A stretch of DNA of 64,000 bases from Acidobacteriota bacterium (GCA_019639155.1 JAHBSJ010000003.1:124001-188000); one strand, 5' to 3'; positions 33,951-45,400 are shown, numbered from the stretch's first letter. Made by a program: numbers and translations. The notes: generated from the letters alone by a model not told the origin.

Positions 33951-34723
33951 CCTTTTCGTGAGCCAAGCATTTTGGCGGGATCGTTGGTGATGATGGCGGA
34001 AACGCCAAATTTGCGTGCCTTTTCCAGCCAGCTTTTCTTATCGACCGTCCAGACGGTGATCGGCATACCGACCTCATTCAAGATGCGGCAGAGTTTCGGC
34101 GTTGCGAGCGAGTGATGCAGCGATACCTCATTAGCACAGAATTCGAACGCCAGAAACGGGATCGAGCTTTTACGACGCAGAAGCGTTTCGATGCTTACGT
34201 CAAAAAGTGCGGCGATATTAACGTCCGGCAACAACGAACGCACGACCGGCAGCGAGCCTAGATTGAAGCTCTTTACGACGAACCGTCCCCGTTCATTTTG
34301 ACCTTTCAAAACTGTACACACAGCCTTCGGCAATGCCACGATGTCAGCCGGCGTGCATTTCATCTCGACATAAATACGGCCTTCAAAGCTGCTTAGAAGA
34401 TCAAGGACATTTTGCAGCGAGGGAACGCATTCCTCGCTGAGACTTTCATTTGCCTTAGTCGGAAATTTCTTGTTGAACCACGAACCGACGTCTAATTTCC
34501 CGAGCTCTGCAAAGGTCAATTCCGAAATGTGTTTGTCGATGCCGCCTGTCCGTTTTAATGTCTCGTCGTGAATCACCACGGGCACGCCGTCCTTTGACAG
34601 GCGGACGTCGAACTCGACGCCTTCGGCCCCCGCGTCGAGAGCCATCTTAATAGCGGCGAGCGTGTTCTCAGGCGCATGAGCGCTGTCGCCGCGGTGAGCG
34701 ATGATTCGGGGCAACGCGTTCAT
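33947..34723 (-). CDS. Glycerophosphodiester phosphodiesterase
   Basis: A 258-residue GDPD of the UgpQ type, which hydrolyses glycerophosphodiesters (deacylated phospholipids) to glycerol-3-phosphate and an alcohol. It has the TIM-barrel signatures IIAHRGDSAHAPENTLAA (catalytic His-Arg), GVEFDVRLSKDGVPVVIHDE (metal-binding Glu-Asp and second His), then RIYVEMKC and the C-terminal GMPITVWTVDKKSW with IITNDPAKML. No signal peptide, so cytoplasmic. Its ATG overlaps the methyltransferase stop by 4 bases, so it ends a four-gene minus-strand operon starting at thiO. Confidence 0.93.
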   Translation of the reverse strand: MNALPRIIAHRGDSAHAPENTLAAIKMALDAGAEGVEFDVRLSKDGVPVVIHDETLKRTGGIDKHISELTFAELGKLDVGSWFNKKFPTKANESLSEECVPSLQNVLDLLSSFEGRIYVEMKCTPADIVALPKAVCTVLKGQNERGRFVVKSFNLGSLPVVRSLLPDVNIAALFDVSIETLLRRKSSIPFLAFEFCANEVSLHHSLATPKLCRILNEVGMPITVWTVDKKSWLEKARKFGVSAIITNDPAKMLGSRKG

Positions 34724-35364
34724 TTCTTTTCAAGCAAGAAGATAGTTTTTGACCAGGAAATGGGCTCGGTGATCGGGAATTCGAAATTGCCGGAGATGTT
34801 GAAGTATTCAGACGCCGTCTCGCGGACCTTCTTGAGCGGATGCGTTTTGAATTTGTAGAGAAGCTCCAAAACGGAGCCGACGATCGACGGTTTCACCGGT
34901 AGAAAAACGAGTGGAGCTCCTTTTTTCAGCACTCGGGCGGCTTCGCGAAGACCGTCATCGAGCGGCGTGTATTCCAGCACACCGCACATCAGCAGCAAGT
35001 CGAACGTCTCGTCCGCGAACGGCATAGTAAGCACGTTCGCCTGGACGCAACCTGTCGGGACGACATTCTTTTTTCGTTTGCGTGTTTCGCCGCGGAGGAC
35101 TTCCAGGGACTTGTGCGAGATATCCAGAGCGACGACGTTCTTCGGTTTAAAACCCGCGTCCTGAAACGCGTGCGTTACGATGCCGGTGCCGCTCCCGGCG
35201 TCGAGGACCAGCGAATCGGAATTGATGTTCAGGTCAAGCGAGCGTAGGTACTTGGCGACCGAATCGCGATAGCCGTTCAGCTTCATCGCCAGATTATGAA
35301 CATCGGCGATGCGGTCGTAGAGTCCTTGGGTTTTCGTTTTGGTCTCGCGTCCGTTCCTCGGCAT
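34720..35364 (-). CDS. Class I SAM-dependent methyltransferase
   Basis: A 214-residue protein with a Rossmann-fold methyltransferase core: SLVLDAGSGTGIVTHAFQDA (motif I, SAM binding), NVVALDISHKSLEVL (motif II), QANVLTMPFADETFDLLLMC (motif III/IV) and VLKKGAPLVFLP after it, as in the Methyltransf_11/UbiE-like group. The N-terminal LYDRIADVHNLAMKLNGYRD is a UbiE-like cap. Substrate unknown; relatives methylate lipids, quinones or small acids. It overlaps the GDPD gene by 4 bases and follows the TlpA-like gene by 4 bases. Confidence 0.87.
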   Translation of the reverse strand: MPRNGRETKTKTQGLYDRIADVHNLAMKLNGYRDSVAKYLRSLDLNINSDSLVLDAGSGTGIVTHAFQDAGFKPKNVVALDISHKSLEVLRGETRKRKKNVVPTGCVQANVLTMPFADETFDLLLMCGVLEYTPLDDGLREAARVLKKGAPLVFLPVKPSIVGSVLELLYKFKTHPLKKVRETASEYFNISGNFEFPITEPISWSKTIFLLEKK

Positions 35365-35368
35365 TTTG

Positions 35369-36784
35369 CTATTCTGCGATGAGCTTTTCGACCGCTGCCT
35401 GCATTTGACTCATTCTCAGCGGACTGGTGCCGGTTTCAATGTAGCGTATCTTGCCTTTTCTGTCGACCAAAACGGCGTGCGGCAAGGCAGTCGCTCCGTA
35501 CATCGCATGTGCCGAGATGTCGCGCATAACCACAAAGTCATACGGGAGATGTTCCTTTTCGCGAAAATTCTTCAGAAACGCGAGTTGTTCGGCCGGGTCC
35601 GGCGGCAAGCCGTAAGATTCACCGTAGATCCGGGTGATGCCTAGAATGACGAGACCCTTGTCGCTGAGCGTGTTGTGCCAATCGATGAGTTTCGGGAAAG
35701 CGTCAAAGCACGGCCCGCACCAAGTCGCCCAAAAATCCAGCAGAACGACCTTACCTTTCATACTTGCGAGCGTCCGGGCATTGCCGGGAAACCAGATGGC
35801 ATTTGCGGAAAGCTCCATCGCGTCCTCGCCGAGCAGGCGGTAATTTCTCGCGCGGCGGTTCAGGCGGTTAGTGATATCGAGTGCAAGCTGACGCTGCGGC
35901 ACTTCTTTGGCGATGTTGTCGATCGCCGTGCGGAAAAATGCAAGTGCGGCAGGTTTCCGGCCTGTTTCGATCATGTATTTTACCTTTTCATCGACGGCAA
36001 AATAGTAGATGCTGACGGACTGAATTGAAGCGGCGGTCTTTCGCATGTCGTCGAGCGAAGCGTCCGCTTCTGCGGTCATTCCGCGGTCGCGGTATGATTC
36101 GAAAACGAGCATTCCGGCATCGAGAATTTCGTCGAGTCCGCGTGCACGCGACTGAGCGGAAGGCAGCAGCGACCTGGCGCTTTCATACGCGGCAAGAGCG
36201 TGCGGCGTCATTCGGGCGAAATCCTTCTGTATCTGATACGCTTTCGCCATTTCGCCGCGCATCCGCGAAAGCTCGGTCAATTTTTGCGGCTCTGCTTTTA
36301 GGTAATCTGCAAGCACCGTTTCGGCGTCAGCGGTCTTTTTCTGCTTGGCAAGCGATACGACGAGGATCGAACGAGCGGTTTGCAGCTTGCCGCGGTCGGC
36401 ATCTACATGTTTTAGAAATTGGGAAAATGCCGCGATGGTATCGTCGAGATTTTCGGCGATCCAATGCAGCATTCCGAGATAATAGTGATCTTCGCCTTCG
36501 AGGCCGTCACGTGTGCCGGATTCAGTCGCGTATCGCGCCGCGAGCTGACGCTGTTCCAGCCGCATGCGTTCGAGCAGGCGGTCGGAAAACGGGACCTTCT
36601 TTTCTTCAAATTCCGCTATCTTGTTCTTGGTGTATGAGTTAGCTTCCTCGAAAAGAGCCTTGACCGCTACTTTCTCGTCAGCGTCGCCATTAGGCGATGG
36701 CGTTCCTGCAGGTCGGCCGGACTGCCCGTAAGCGGAAACAGCGAACATCGTCAGAAGCAAAATTGTGAAAAATTTGTGCATCAA
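35369..36784 (-). CDS. TlpA-like thioredoxin-domain exported protein
   Basis: A 471-residue protein with a signal peptide (HKFFTILLLTMFAVSAYG), a long alpha-helical TPR-like middle (HYYLGMLHWIAENLDDTIAA, ARSILVVSLAKQKKTADAET) to about residue 320, and a C-terminal TlpA/AhpC-TSA domain: KGKVVLLDFWATWCGPCFDA with the CGPC redox pair near residue 357, then a cis-Pro region TALPHAVLVDRKGKIRYIET. It should act as a periplasmic thiol-disulfide oxidoreductase. Its ATG overlaps the thiO stop by 4 bases, so the two are translationally coupled. The redox partner is not visible. Confidence 0.88.
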   Translation of the reverse strand: MMHKFFTILLLTMFAVSAYGQSGRPAGTPSPNGDADEKVAVKALFEEANSYTKNKIAEFEEKKVPFSDRLLERMRLEQRQLAARYATESGTRDGLEGEDHYYLGMLHWIAENLDDTIAAFSQFLKHVDADRGKLQTARSILVVSLAKQKKTADAETVLADYLKAEPQKLTELSRMRGEMAKAYQIQKDFARMTPHALAAYESARSLLPSAQSRARGLDEILDAGMLVFESYRDRGMTAEADASLDDMRKTAASIQSVSIYYFAVDEKVKYMIETGRKPAALAFFRTAIDNIAKEVPQRQLALDITNRLNRRARNYRLLGEDAMELSANAIWFPGNARTLASMKGKVVLLDFWATWCGPCFDAFPKLIDWHNTLSDKGLVILGITRIYGESYGLPPDPAEQLAFLKNFREKEHLPYDFVVMRDISAHAMYGATALPHAVLVDRKGKIRYIETGTSPLRMSQMQAAVEKLIAE

Positions 36785-37926
36785 AATGCTCTAGTTGTCG
36801 ACACCTGCTCGGTGAACCGCAGTCTTTGCGTGCCGAAGATCGTCATCCACGGCGATGCTTCTTCGTTCAGGATCTGGCCAGCTGCGATCTCAGCGGTTAA
36901 AGGAGCCAACAATATGCCGTTTCGGTAATGTGCGGTGGCGACGGTCATATCGTCCAAACCGGGGATCGTCCCGATCACAGGCATTCCGTCAGCCGCCATT
37001 GGCCGTAACCCGGCCCATTTGCTGCTCACGTTCAATCCGGCGATGCTCGGCGAAAGCTGGATCGCCGTGTTAAGGATCACCGCTTCGCCATGCGGTGTGT
37101 TCGAATTGTCGAAGCCAACGTCCTCGGTCGTCGAGCCGGCAAGTATGCGCCCGTCAGCACGAGGAACGAGATAGCCTTCGGATCCGATCAGGACGTGATG
37201 AAAAATGCGTTTCGCAGAGTGAAATTCCAGCATCTGTCCGCGAATCGGCCTAATGTTGAGCGGAATCGGCACGTCGCCGAGTTTGATGAGCGACGTCCAT
37301 GCCCCAGTTGCTAGGACGATGTGATCGGAGCGGATCTCACCTATCGATGTCATAACGCCGATGGCACGGCCGTTCTCAACAATTATTGATCCCGCTTCAG
37401 TATTCTCGAAAATGTCGATGTCGCTTATTTCTGCGAATCGGCGAAGAGCAGCGAGCAGCTTGCGGTTGTCTATTTGCCAGTCGTCCGGAAAGAAAAGACC
37501 CGATGCGACGTTCGGTGAGACAAAAGGCTCTGTTCTTCTGATGTCTGTCGCAGAAAGCTGTTCGACGGAAAGGCCGGCATTTCGCTGCCATTCGGCACGT
37601 TCTTGCAGCTTGGCGGTCTCAGATTCGTTAAAAGCAAGTTTCAGCGTACCTGTGCGGTCGAGTTCGGCGTCGATGTCGGTCGCAGCGGTGAGAGTTTCGA
37701 TGAATTCGGGATATCGTGCAAGCGAGGCTTTGCAGAGGTCAAGAAATTGCCCCGGCGAATCTGTCTCTGCCTGAACGCCGAGCATGCCGCCCGCCGCCCA
37801 CGACGCTTCGCTGCCAAGCGTGCCGCGTTCGACCACGGCGATCCGCCGTGTGCCTGCAATCCGCAGTTTGTAGGCGATGCTGAGGCCTATCACGCCGCCG
37901 CCAATTATCAGAATTTCAGTTCGCAT
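36781..37926 (-). CDS. thiO: Glycine oxidase ThiO (FAD-dependent)
   Basis: A 381-residue DAO-family flavoenzyme. The FAD-binding ILIIGGGVIGLSIAYKL opens the protein, followed by VVERGTLGSEASWAAGGML, the ThiO-type stretch that separates it from D-amino-acid oxidases; later come LATGAWTS, IRPIRGQMLEF and AHYRNGILLAPLTAE near the C-terminus. ThiO oxidises glycine to iminoglycine for thiamine thiazole synthesis. No thiS, thiG or thiazole genes are next to it and no TPP riboswitch is evident in the 60 upstream bases, so its thiamine role is inferred from family only. Confidence 0.87.
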   Translation of the reverse strand: MRTEILIIGGGVIGLSIAYKLRIAGTRRIAVVERGTLGSEASWAAGGMLGVQAETDSPGQFLDLCKASLARYPEFIETLTAATDIDAELDRTGTLKLAFNESETAKLQERAEWQRNAGLSVEQLSATDIRRTEPFVSPNVASGLFFPDDWQIDNRKLLAALRRFAEISDIDIFENTEAGSIIVENGRAIGVMTSIGEIRSDHIVLATGAWTSLIKLGDVPIPLNIRPIRGQMLEFHSAKRIFHHVLIGSEGYLVPRADGRILAGSTTEDVGFDNSNTPHGEAVILNTAIQLSPSIAGLNVSSKWAGLRPMAADGMPVIGTIPGLDDMTVATAHYRNGILLAPLTAEIAAGQILNEEASPWMTIFGTQRLRFTEQVSTTRAF

Positions 37927-37986
37927 ACTCCGTTCAGGTTGTTATGCCCGCGACCGGCGTTGTAAATTCAATTATAGGATAACCTT

Positions 37987-39009
37987 ATGAAACACACCAT
38001 AACCCTGATTCCCGGCGATGGCATTGGGCCGGAAATAGTGGCGGCGACGGTCCGCGTAGTTGAGGCGACCGGCGTCGACATCGAGTGGGAAACGCAAATA
38101 CTGGGAGCACAGGCATTTGAACAGGTCGGGACGACATTGCCTGATGTGACGATAGAATCGATCCGCAAGAACAAGGTCGCGCTGAAAGGGCCGCAAATGA
38201 CGCCGGTCGGGAAAGGTTTTACTTCGGTAAATGTGGGCCTCAGAAAGGCTCTCGACCTTTATGCTAACGTTCGCCCGATCAAGGCGATGCCGAACGTGAA
38301 GTGCCGCTACCCTGAACTCGACCTCGTGATCGTCCGCGAGAATACCGAAGATCTATACGCCGGTTTGGAGCACGTGGTCGTGCCGGGCGTGGTCGAATCG
38401 CTGAAGATCATAACGGAAAAAGCATCGACGCGTATCGCGAAATATGCGTTCGAATACGCTCGCGACAACGGCCGCAAAAAAGTAACGGCTGTCCACAAAG
38501 CCAACATAATGAAGCTCTCGGACGGGCTTTTTCTCGATTGCTTTTACAATGTCGCGAAGGAATTTCCCGAGATCGAGGCCGACGACAAGATCATCGACAA
38601 TTGTTGTATGCAGCTTGTGATGCGGCCGGAACAGTTTGACGTGCTGGTGCTTGAAAATCTATACGGGGATATAGTTTCGGACCTGTGTGCCGGGCTGATC
38701 GGCGGTCTGGGGTTGGCTCCCGGAGCTAATATCGGCGAACTTGGAGCCGTATTCGAAGCGGTGCACGGTTCGGCACCGGACATCGCCGGGCAGGGAATCG
38801 CGAATCCGACCGCGCTGATACTTTCGGCGATACAAATGCTGCTTCACATCGGCGAACGCGGCGCCGCCGAGCGGCTCGACCGTGCATTGCTGGCCGTTTT
38901 TGCGGACGGCGAACACATCACGCGAGACCTTGGCGGAACGGCGAAAACAAACGAGTTTGCGCGTGCTATAGAGGAAAAGATAGTCGCCGAACGTTCGGCC
39001 GCAGCGTGA
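37987..39009 (+). CDS. NAD-type isocitrate dehydrogenase (short form)
   Basis: A 340-residue decarboxylating dehydrogenase: TLIPGDGIGPEIVAATVRVV, the substrate loop TSVNVGLRKALDLYANVRPI, VIVRENTEDLYAGLEH, KANIMKLSDGLFL and ENLYGDIVSDLCAGLIGGLG. The Asp-Ile after HGSAP in FEAVHGSAPDIAGQGIANP is the NAD signature, against Arg-Arg in the long paralogue at 7114. The Ser-Val-Asn-Val loop favours isocitrate over isopropylmalate, though homoisocitrate is possible. Two IDHs with opposite cofactor preference would feed NADH and NADPH pools separately. It reads divergently from thiO with 60 bases between. Confidence 0.9.
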   Translation: MKHTITLIPGDGIGPEIVAATVRVVEATGVDIEWETQILGAQAFEQVGTTLPDVTIESIRKNKVALKGPQMTPVGKGFTSVNVGLRKALDLYANVRPIKAMPNVKCRYPELDLVIVRENTEDLYAGLEHVVVPGVVESLKIITEKASTRIAKYAFEYARDNGRKKVTAVHKANIMKLSDGLFLDCFYNVAKEFPEIEADDKIIDNCCMQLVMRPEQFDVLVLENLYGDIVSDLCAGLIGGLGLAPGANIGELGAVFEAVHGSAPDIAGQGIANPTALILSAIQMLLHIGERGAAERLDRALLAVFADGEHITRDLGGTAKTNEFARAIEEKIVAERSAAA

Positions 39010-39061
39010 ATCGACTGCAACTCGCGGTGTGCTTTTCCGTTCTAATTACGGAGGAAGCGTG

Positions 39062-39448
39062 ATGAGAGTTCTCGCATTAACAATATCGCTTTTCGCAGCG
39101 GCGGTCATCGTGCCGGCGCAAGTTTCGGAGCACACTATCGAGACAGGGAAGTCGGTTTACGTAAAAGGCGCCCGCCTGACGATAAAGTTCGTCGAGGTCG
39201 TTGAAGATTCCCGCTGCCCGCGTGATGTGAATTGCATCTGGGCAGGCAACGCGAAGCTCAAGCTCCTTGTTTCCAAAGGCAAGAAACGATCACAAGAGGT
39301 TGAGCTGAACAGCGGTATCGAGCCGACGACCGTTACCGTTTTCGGCTATGATCTGAGCCTCAAAGACCTGACGCCGTATCCCGACACGTCAAATCCAAGC
39401 CGCGATACCCCGAAAGCATTAATCTCGGTCAAAGCCGTCAAGAAGTAA
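39062..39448 (+). CDS. Small exported protein with CPRDVNC motif
   Basis: About 128 residues from the ATG at 39062, which has GGAGG 7 bases upstream; an in-frame start at 39029 would add an unlikely N-terminus. A signal peptide (RVLALTISLFAAAVIVPA) precedes a compact beta-rich domain with EDSRCPRDVNCIWAGNAKLK, a two-Cys motif that I recall in a widespread family of small uncharacterised exported proteins, and later SLKDLTPYPDTSNPSRDTPK. The two Cys could form a disulfide. Function unknown. It ends 10 bases from the stop of the first giant gene. Confidence 0.8.
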   Translation: MRVLALTISLFAAAVIVPAQVSEHTIETGKSVYVKGARLTIKFVEVVEDSRCPRDVNCIWAGNAKLKLLVSKGKKRSQEVELNSGIEPTTVTVFGYDLSLKDLTPYPDTSNPSRDTPKALISVKAVKK

Positions 39449-39458
39449 CTTCGCCAGA

Positions 39459-42400
39459 TCATTCCAACGCGATCAGATCGAGGTCTGAGATCGGGTCGGC
39501 GATGTTCACGATACGCGGTGTGAAGCGGTATCTTCGGGAGACTGCGGTCACGACGTAGGTGCGTCCGGCGGTGATGCCTTCGAATGCGTAGTAGCCGAGT
39601 GAGCTTGTCACTGCTGACCTGACGACGCCGTTCTCGTCTGTAATGGTGACGGTCGTCCCGCGTATCGATGATCCTGAAGCTGTCAATACACGCCCCGAAA
39701 CCTTCACACCCACCGACGTCGGTCCGAACGCGACAGGGCTGAATTCGGACGTATTGCCTTCGGCATCGGTCGCCGTCGATGTGATCGGGTCATTCGGGTT
39801 TATGCCCAGCGTCGCTATCGGGCCGAGATTTACGGTCTTTGCACCCGGTGCGAGCGAATTGTAGTCCGCCAGCGTGTAAAAAGTGCTGCCGATGAACGTC
39901 TCGCCCTGACCCGTAAGGTCTGATCTGAAGAACTCGACATAGATGCCGTTCTTGCCATACGCCGAATGTTCCGGAGCAGAATCAACGTTAAATGTTAAGA
40001 TCAAATCGCCGTTTACGAGCTGCCTGGAAACGATCACCGGATGATTCTGCAGATTATTCGGGCCGACATCAGCGTCGGTCGGGTCATTCGGATTTGGCCC
40101 TAACTGTCCGACGTCGATCCCAAGCCCCAGATTTCCGTAGATCGAATTAGGATCGACCAGATTTCCAGTACCTGCGGTCTCGTCTATCCAAACTCCCGGC
40201 CCGCCATTATTGGCGACGACATTGCCGGAATTCAGCTGCGGTCCGCCGACGACGTTCAGTCTTGAGCCATTAGATATCAGAATTCCGCCCAGTTGATTTC
40301 CGTATAATTGCCCATCGGGGTTCCCATTTCCCGGATGTGACCTGCGTGGGAGGTTCCGTACTATCGTTCCGACGAGGTTATTTCTGATTCTCAGAATTTC
40401 AGTCAGTTGGTCAAGCAAGATGCCGTATTGGCCGCTTGCGACGACGATGTTTGTTCGGGCGTTATCGAGGTCGCCGACGGAGATATTATTCGACTGCGAC
40501 GACGAAATGCCGTTTCCACCGTTACCCAGGATCTGAATGACAGCTTCCTCGTAAAACCCTATCGAATTCGAATACACTTCTATCTCGTCAGAGTTGGACA
40601 ATCCAATTCCGTCCTGCTGGTTACCTGCGATCTCGTTGCCGGCACCGGCGTCGCCGATCTTGACGCCTGTCGATGTATCGATCAGGATGCCGTTCTCGCC
40701 GTTGCTCAGGATCCTAGACTTAAGTATCACGGTTTGCGGTATACCATCAGTCGTTCCACGGCTCGCGAAAGGTGTTGTGCCGCCTGACATCTGGATCCCA
40801 TTCGCTGCGTTAAAGGCTACTATGTTCTCCGAATTCGGCTCCGTTCCTCCGATCTGTGTGCCGACCGCGCTGGTATCAACGAAGATCCCGTTACGCCCAT
40901 TACCGAGGGCACTCGTCCCGTCAGCACGCGTGCCGATATAATTTCCCATAATGCGGTTTACTGCAGAGCCGTCGACGATCTGCACGCCATCGTCGGTGTT
41001 TCCGGAAATGATGTTTCTGGCAGCGGGCATCTCAGCTCCCGCGCCGCCAATTCGATTTGAGATGCCACCGCTGATCTTGACCCCTGCACGGCCGTTTGCG
41101 ATCGCCGAATTGCCGGTAACGTCTGTGCCTATGCGGTTTCCTTGGATCTTGTTTTCAAAAGGAGCTACCTCACCGGGATTGGAGAAATGCGCTATACGTA
41201 TCCCATTATGGCCATTTCCCGAAATAACGTTGCCGGCACCGGGCGTAAGTCCGCCGATCTTGTTGTCGATTGCATTGTTAGATAAATAGACCCCATCAGA
41301 AAGATTACCCAATCCTGCGGTACCTGAAGCGTTAGTTCCAATGAAATTCCCTTCGATCCTGTTATTTGAGGGAATCGGGTCGGTGGACGATCCGCGAAAA
41401 ACCTGAACTCCGCGTGAATTTCCGGATATCGTGTTTCCCGACACAATGTTGAGTGTTCCTATGAGATGGATACCGTCCTGCCGATCATCCGGCGGACCCC
41501 CGATTACCGCAGTACCGGCGGAATTCGTGCCGATCCTGTTATTGGTGACGGTATTTTCATTTCCAAAAATGCTTATTCCATTGTCGGAGTTGCCGGAGAT
41601 CGTGTTATTTCTAACTATCGATTTGCCGGTAAAGAGGCTGATACCTGTATTGTTGGGAATTGCCGAGTCGCTATTTGCTGCCAGTCCGATCCGGTTCTGT
41701 TCAATGATATTACCGTCCGCGAATTGTCCTACTGAAATGACACCGCCCGAAACCCCTGTTCCATTTCCGGAAATTACATTTCCAACGACCCTATTCTCAA
41801 GGCCATAAATTGTTACTCCCCGGTCATTTCCGTGCTCTTCCGTGCCTCCGGCATCGATCCCTATATGGTTACCTTGGACGACATTCCTTTTTGTTGTTTC
41901 GGCTAATGTGATGCCGCTCCCGTTTGAAACGATGATGTTCTTATGCTCGGACGTTCCATCACCTATGAAATTGTTTTCCGCCTTGTATATAGCGATACCA
42001 AACTCATTCCCGATGTAGTTTGAATCCGGCCGCATACCGATAAAGTTGCCAAAGATCCAATTCTCATCAACTAAAAACCCAAGAGTTCCCTCGTTGTTGA
42101 TCAAAATCGCGGTACTATTTCCCCAAAAATAGTTCGAATCAGATCCCAGAACACCGCCGATAGTATTCTGACCAGAATCTTCTATTGATATACCGGCCGG
42201 ATCGCAGCCGGCGATGCTGTTGCCCGAAATTACGTTAAGTCCGTCCGATAATCCGCCAGGCTCTGTGTTTTGGATCCTGATTCCGGTGTTGGCAGATATT
42301 ATATTTGACTCGGATGCCGACCCTCCGCCGATCTCAGTGCGAGTGACGCTTTCTTTGAGATAAATACCTACACTGGATGCAGACTCAAGCGGCAGGTTGT

Positions 42401-45400
42401 TGAGATTCAGCCCGATGTTGTTTCCCTTGATCTTATTTCTACCCGCCGGGAGTCCAGTAATAAAGACATTTGAGATAGAGTTGCCCGCAATGACATTGTT
42501 CGGTGTGTTACCGCTCCCTCGCTGACCACCTATAGTGTTGTTTGCTCTCTCCACACGGATGCCGATGTCTTGAATGTTCTCCCCGTCTACCTGCAACCCG
42601 TCCGACATTAATCCGATGATGCAGTTTTCGACCTTGTTGTCGTCACTCAACAGGACCACGCCCGCGCGTGCGTTCCCGCCCGAGGTCTTAAATCTGTTTA
42701 TGGTCATTCCCTTTAATGAAGATCCGGCACTCCCTGCAGCAAACACGAGCCCATCGCTTCCGCTAAGGTTCCCGCGAAGCTCGATAACCGGTGTGCCCGA
42801 ATATCCGGGTTGGGTTGTCGCATTGATAAAGACCCTACTCGTAATATCCGGCAAGGCTGACGTCGGTGAGAGCGTCTGAACGCCGCCGCCGCCGGGGATG
42901 TCAAAGTTTATTAGATTTGTGCCCGGGATGGCGTTCGCGGTTTGAATTGCGGCTCGGAGGCTGCACTGAGAACCCGAGGAGCTGAGATCGACGTCGCAGA
43001 TGCCGTCGGCGGGATTGGGATCGGACTCGTCGGTATTGATATTGACAATGATCGCGATCTCGCAGCCGCCGCCGACCGCCTTGCGAGCGGATTCGATCTG
43101 TTCGTCCAAAGTGACGCCGGATACGGAGCATTGTCCCGCTATGCAGGAGAATTCGCTGGTACTTCCCTCAGAGTCGGTTGCGGTCGCTGAGATGAAGGTA
43201 CCGGGAGGCACCGGCAAGTCAGATGTCCAAAGGAACGCAACGATGCCGTCCTCGTCCGTCGTTACTTGTGTCGAACCAATATACGTCTCGCCCTCGCCGT
43301 ATCCGGATGGATCGGCGACCGAGTTCGAGTAAAAATCGAGCGTGTAGCTCGCGGAGGGCCTGCTATCGAGTGCTCCGCCTACCGTTAGGGTCCCGTCGCC
43401 GTTGTTTTGCGGTGAGGTGAGGATCGGGAAATTCTGCAGACCGTTCGGACCAACATCCGGGTCGCCGCAGTCGTTTTCGGTAACACCGTCGCCCTCGAAT
43501 GGAAATGTATCATCCATACTAAGGTCAATGCCGAGACCGCCGTTGTTGTAGATCTTGTTGAACCGAATTCGGTTTCCGCGACGGAATGGCGAATTTGAAA
43601 AAGGCCCCCTAGCCACGAGCACACCGCTGCCACTATTGTTTGCGATGACGTTTCCGATCCCCGCATCACCTACCCAGTTAAAGCTATCGTTAAAGACCAC
43701 GCCGCTGCCGCCGTTGCCCAATGGGTCGCCATTAACATTCACGCCGATATAATTGTTCCTTAAGGGCGTCGTCAATCCGCCAAACTCGATGCCGTGCCCG
43801 AGGTTGCCGGAAACGATGTTTCGATCTATCGGATCATCACCGCCGATTATTATCGCAGAGCCGTTTCCGTCCGACCATATCCCCGTGTCGTTCGGTATAG
43901 CGACCGTTCCCGTACGGTCGGTTCCAATAAAGTTATTCCGGACTATCGAATAGTCAAATTCTATTCCATTAAAGAATCCGATAGTCCGGATTCCTACAGC
44001 TTTTTCAAAAATGCTGGGGTTGGTATTTCCGGAGATGAGGTTTCCCAATCCGCCTATGGCCCCTCCGATGTCCGTAAAAGTTCCGCCGATCCGGGATCGT
44101 CCTGAAGCCGATATGCCACCGCCGGGGTTAGAAAGAGCGGCCGTTCCGGAAATATTCGTCCCAACATAGTTATTGAATATTCCGACTTCGCCAGGCTGAA
44201 TGTTCTCAGGCTTTTTGGGTTCTTCGTATTCGGTTAAAGCCATGACTGAGATGGCAGGAATGTTTTCCGGGCCCCAGATGGACGGATCCAATCGTCGATT
44301 GCCCGAAACAAGGTTGCAGAAACCGGTGCATGAGGCGGACGACGTTCCGCCGGGACCACCGATCGTCGAATATGTACCTTCACTGTCAGCAATGACATTT
44401 CCCCAAACGTACATAAGTATCATGCACGCACCACCGCCGGTGCACATAGCAAATGGCGAGGTCGCTTTGTCAAAATTGTTCGGGATAGACGCGTTGCCTG
44501 TTATATCCGTGCCCACGTTATTGCCGGCAATATTACAAAAACCAGAAGGCGGGGTCGGTCCTGATCCCTCGCCGGACCATATTGGAAATTGACTGCTGAA
44601 GCCGATCCAAGGCGGACGCGTCGAGCAGTAGATGCCGCCCAAGCTGTTTCCTGACACAGTATTGCGGCCACCCGCAGTTATAGAACCCACAGTCGGAGAG
44701 TTATACCGGTTGGTCCTTATCCCGGAACGGCAGTTTCCTATACCCTGATTTCCCGCGGCATTCGTCCCGATCCGATTTCCCTTGAACCGATTGTCGTGCG
44801 TAATGAATTCTCCGGTTTCCTTGTTATAAACAGTTGCTTCCGTTATGCCGTCGCCTTGGCATGCATTGGGATCCTCACTGTCGGGAATGCTATGCCGGTT
44901 ACCGGAGATGACGTTTGCAGAGCCGGCCGGATCACCGCCGATCTCATTATTTGATCCTGTGAGGAAGATTCCGACGGAATTTGAACGAGCAGCCGTCCCG
45001 GCGGCGGTCACTCCAATATAGTTGCCGCGTATTAGATTACTTCTACCGTCGATGACCAAGATGCCCGGCGCGCTTCTGTTGCCGTTTGCGATCTCACCGT
45101 TACCGTTTCCTGAGATCACATTTCGTGCGAGCGGTGCGTTGCCGCCAATGATATTAAAGTCAGAGTCAAAGATCTGAAGCCCGGCGCTCTCGTTGCCTTG
45201 GTCACCTGACCCTCCCAGATCAACTCCCAGGAAGTTGCCCTCCACCAGAGTATTCACGGTCTCATCTTCCCCGCCAAAATTGAATATGGTTATACCGAAG
45301 CCGCCGATCGACGACGACCCAGTGATCTGTCTTCTAAAATTCGTAATCGCCAGGCCGCGGATCGCGCAATTTGGGGCATTTACAGCGAAGCCGCTGGCTC

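Noticed and set aside
36025..36642. A 205-residue + strand frame antisense to the TlpA-like gene
   Set aside because: Arg-rich shadow frame opposite a clear signal-peptide/TlpA protein.
37927..37986. Possible TPP riboswitch upstream of thiO
   Set aside because: The 60-base interval has neither the length nor the conserved CUGAGA-type motif.
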